Source: Methanosphaera sp. rholeuAM74
GTDB taxonomy: Archaea > Methanobacteriota > Methanobacteria > Methanobacteriales > Methanobacteriaceae
Length of the DNA: 7,212 bases
Direction of reading: 5' to 3'
Assembly: GCA_003266075.1 (NCBI GenBank)
Contig: MUZZ01000210.1
Coordinates: forward strand, 5,637 to 12,848
Position numbers and translations under genes: made by a program
Shown: one piece after another, positions 6,829 through 7,212 of the stretch
Numbering within the stretch: position 1 is the first letter of the stretch
How the letters are laid out: every line of letters starts with the position of its first letter
The notes under the pieces: generated by a model
Told to the model about the DNA's origin: nothing
The model's input: only the letters and a program-made list of their open reading frames with translations
Databases searched by the model: none

Positions 6829-7020
6829 CTAGTGCCTGATGTTAATGTTTGTTGATTTTGAATGTCTTATACCACTAAAAATGGGTTTATAATATTCTAA
6901 TACAGATTTTTCATAACATTTTGGTCTTGAATGAAGTATGGGATTAAGTAATTCTAAAAAACTGCTACATTTTTTTCTAAACATTTTCATTGTATTTGAT
7001 CTTTCAAAATACTGCCCCAC
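6829..7020 (-). CDS. Unrecognised 63-codon ORF, possibly a gene fragment
   Basis: The frame opens directly after a TGA (7021-7023), with GTG 7020 or ATG 6990 as possible starts, and ends at TAG 6829. The product is basic, with KMFRKKCSSFLELLNP, RPKCYEKSVLEYYKP and IRHSKSTNINIRH as notable stretches. There is no signal peptide, membrane segment or motif I recognise. No good Shine-Dalgarno site precedes either start. The short length, the immediate upstream stop and the adjacent ATPase remnant suggest a decayed gene, perhaps from a mobile element, but no family match can be claimed. Confidence 0.2.
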   Translation of the reverse strand: MGQYFERSNTMKMFRKKCSSFLELLNPILHSRPKCYEKSVLEYYKPIFSGIRHSKSTNINIRH

Positions 7021-7212
7021 TCATAGTTGTTGTAGACATTCGTATATATAGAATAATTACTAGTAAGGCTTTAGTATTTAAAGACAATTATTCTAGAATT
7101 TATTGCATAATTTTTTTTGTGCTAAAATGTTGAAAGTGGTGTTTCTCAACCACTTGGTCTATATGTTGTGGTCTATTTATGATAGTTTCAAGCTACTTTT
7201 TTGGTTAAAACA
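7021..7212. other. AT-rich end of window without a supported gene
   Basis: The minus-strand frames carry several stops across this stretch. A plus-strand frame opens at ATG 7127 (MLKVVFLNHLVYMLW...) and is still open at the edge after 28 codons, too short to judge. The only structure seen is a short hairpin at 7134-7155. Confidence 0.4.
7134..7155. repeat. Short perfect inverted repeat (7-bp stem, 8-base loop)
   Basis: AAGTGGT (7134-7140) and ACCACTT (7149-7155) are perfect complements around the loop GTTTCTCA. A T8 run lies to its left on the plus strand (7111-7118), the wrong side for a plus-strand terminator. It could be a mobile-element end or a structure near a gene outside the window, or chance. 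Confidence 0.35.

Noticed and set aside
7127..7212. Plus-strand ATG frame open to the window end
   Set aside because: Only 28 codons are visible, with no Shine-Dalgarno site, and the start overlaps the hairpin; it cannot be supported without further sequence.

Overview
The window looks like a surface-protein region of a low-GC methanogenic archaeon, most likely a member of the Methanobacteriales close to Methanosphaera or Methanobrevibacter. Three things point there: two very large, secreted, Asn/Thr-rich proteins of the 'adhesin-like protein' type (GGAI...FxNN parallel beta-helix repeats joined to Ig-like modules), AT-rich DNA with ATA- and AAT/AAC-heavy codon use, and archaeal-style TATA and GGAGG signals. 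No 16S rRNA or housekeeping gene is present, so the genus is an inference.

Layout, left to right. Positions 1-3339 (minus strand) hold the first 1113 codons of a giant adhesin-like protein whose 3' end lies outside the window. It has a signal peptide, a Thr/Ser/acidic linker, a first beta-helix with a large tandem duplication, an Ig-like module, a second beta-helix, and then a long heptad coiled coil rich in N-glycosylation sequons that is still running at the window edge. Positions 3340-4026 are a very AT-rich intergenic stretch with a candidate promoter for that gene and a T-rich terminator for the next one. Positions 4027-6309 (minus strand) hold a complete 760-residue adhesin-like protein with a TTG start, a strong Shine-Dalgarno site, one beta-helix and about three Ig-like modules. 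It is clearly richer in GC than the neighbouring gene. Positions 6310-7212 look like gene debris: a tiny plus-strand ORF, a remnant of a GHKL/HATPase_c_2 (RsbW-like) regulatory ATPase, an unrecognised 63-codon ORF and a short hairpin.

The two large genes point the same way but are far apart, with separate promoter and terminator signals, so they are probably independent transcription units. Both products should be exported by Sec and displayed on, or released from, the pseudomurein cell surface, where such proteins are thought to mediate contact with other microbes, host mucus or feed particles. I see no CRISPR array, no rRNA or tRNA, no intact mobile element and no convincing new multi-gene system. 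The most unusual points are the coiled-coil stalk on an archaeal beta-helix adhesin, the seven-coil/six-coil duplication, and the composition difference between the two adhesin genes.
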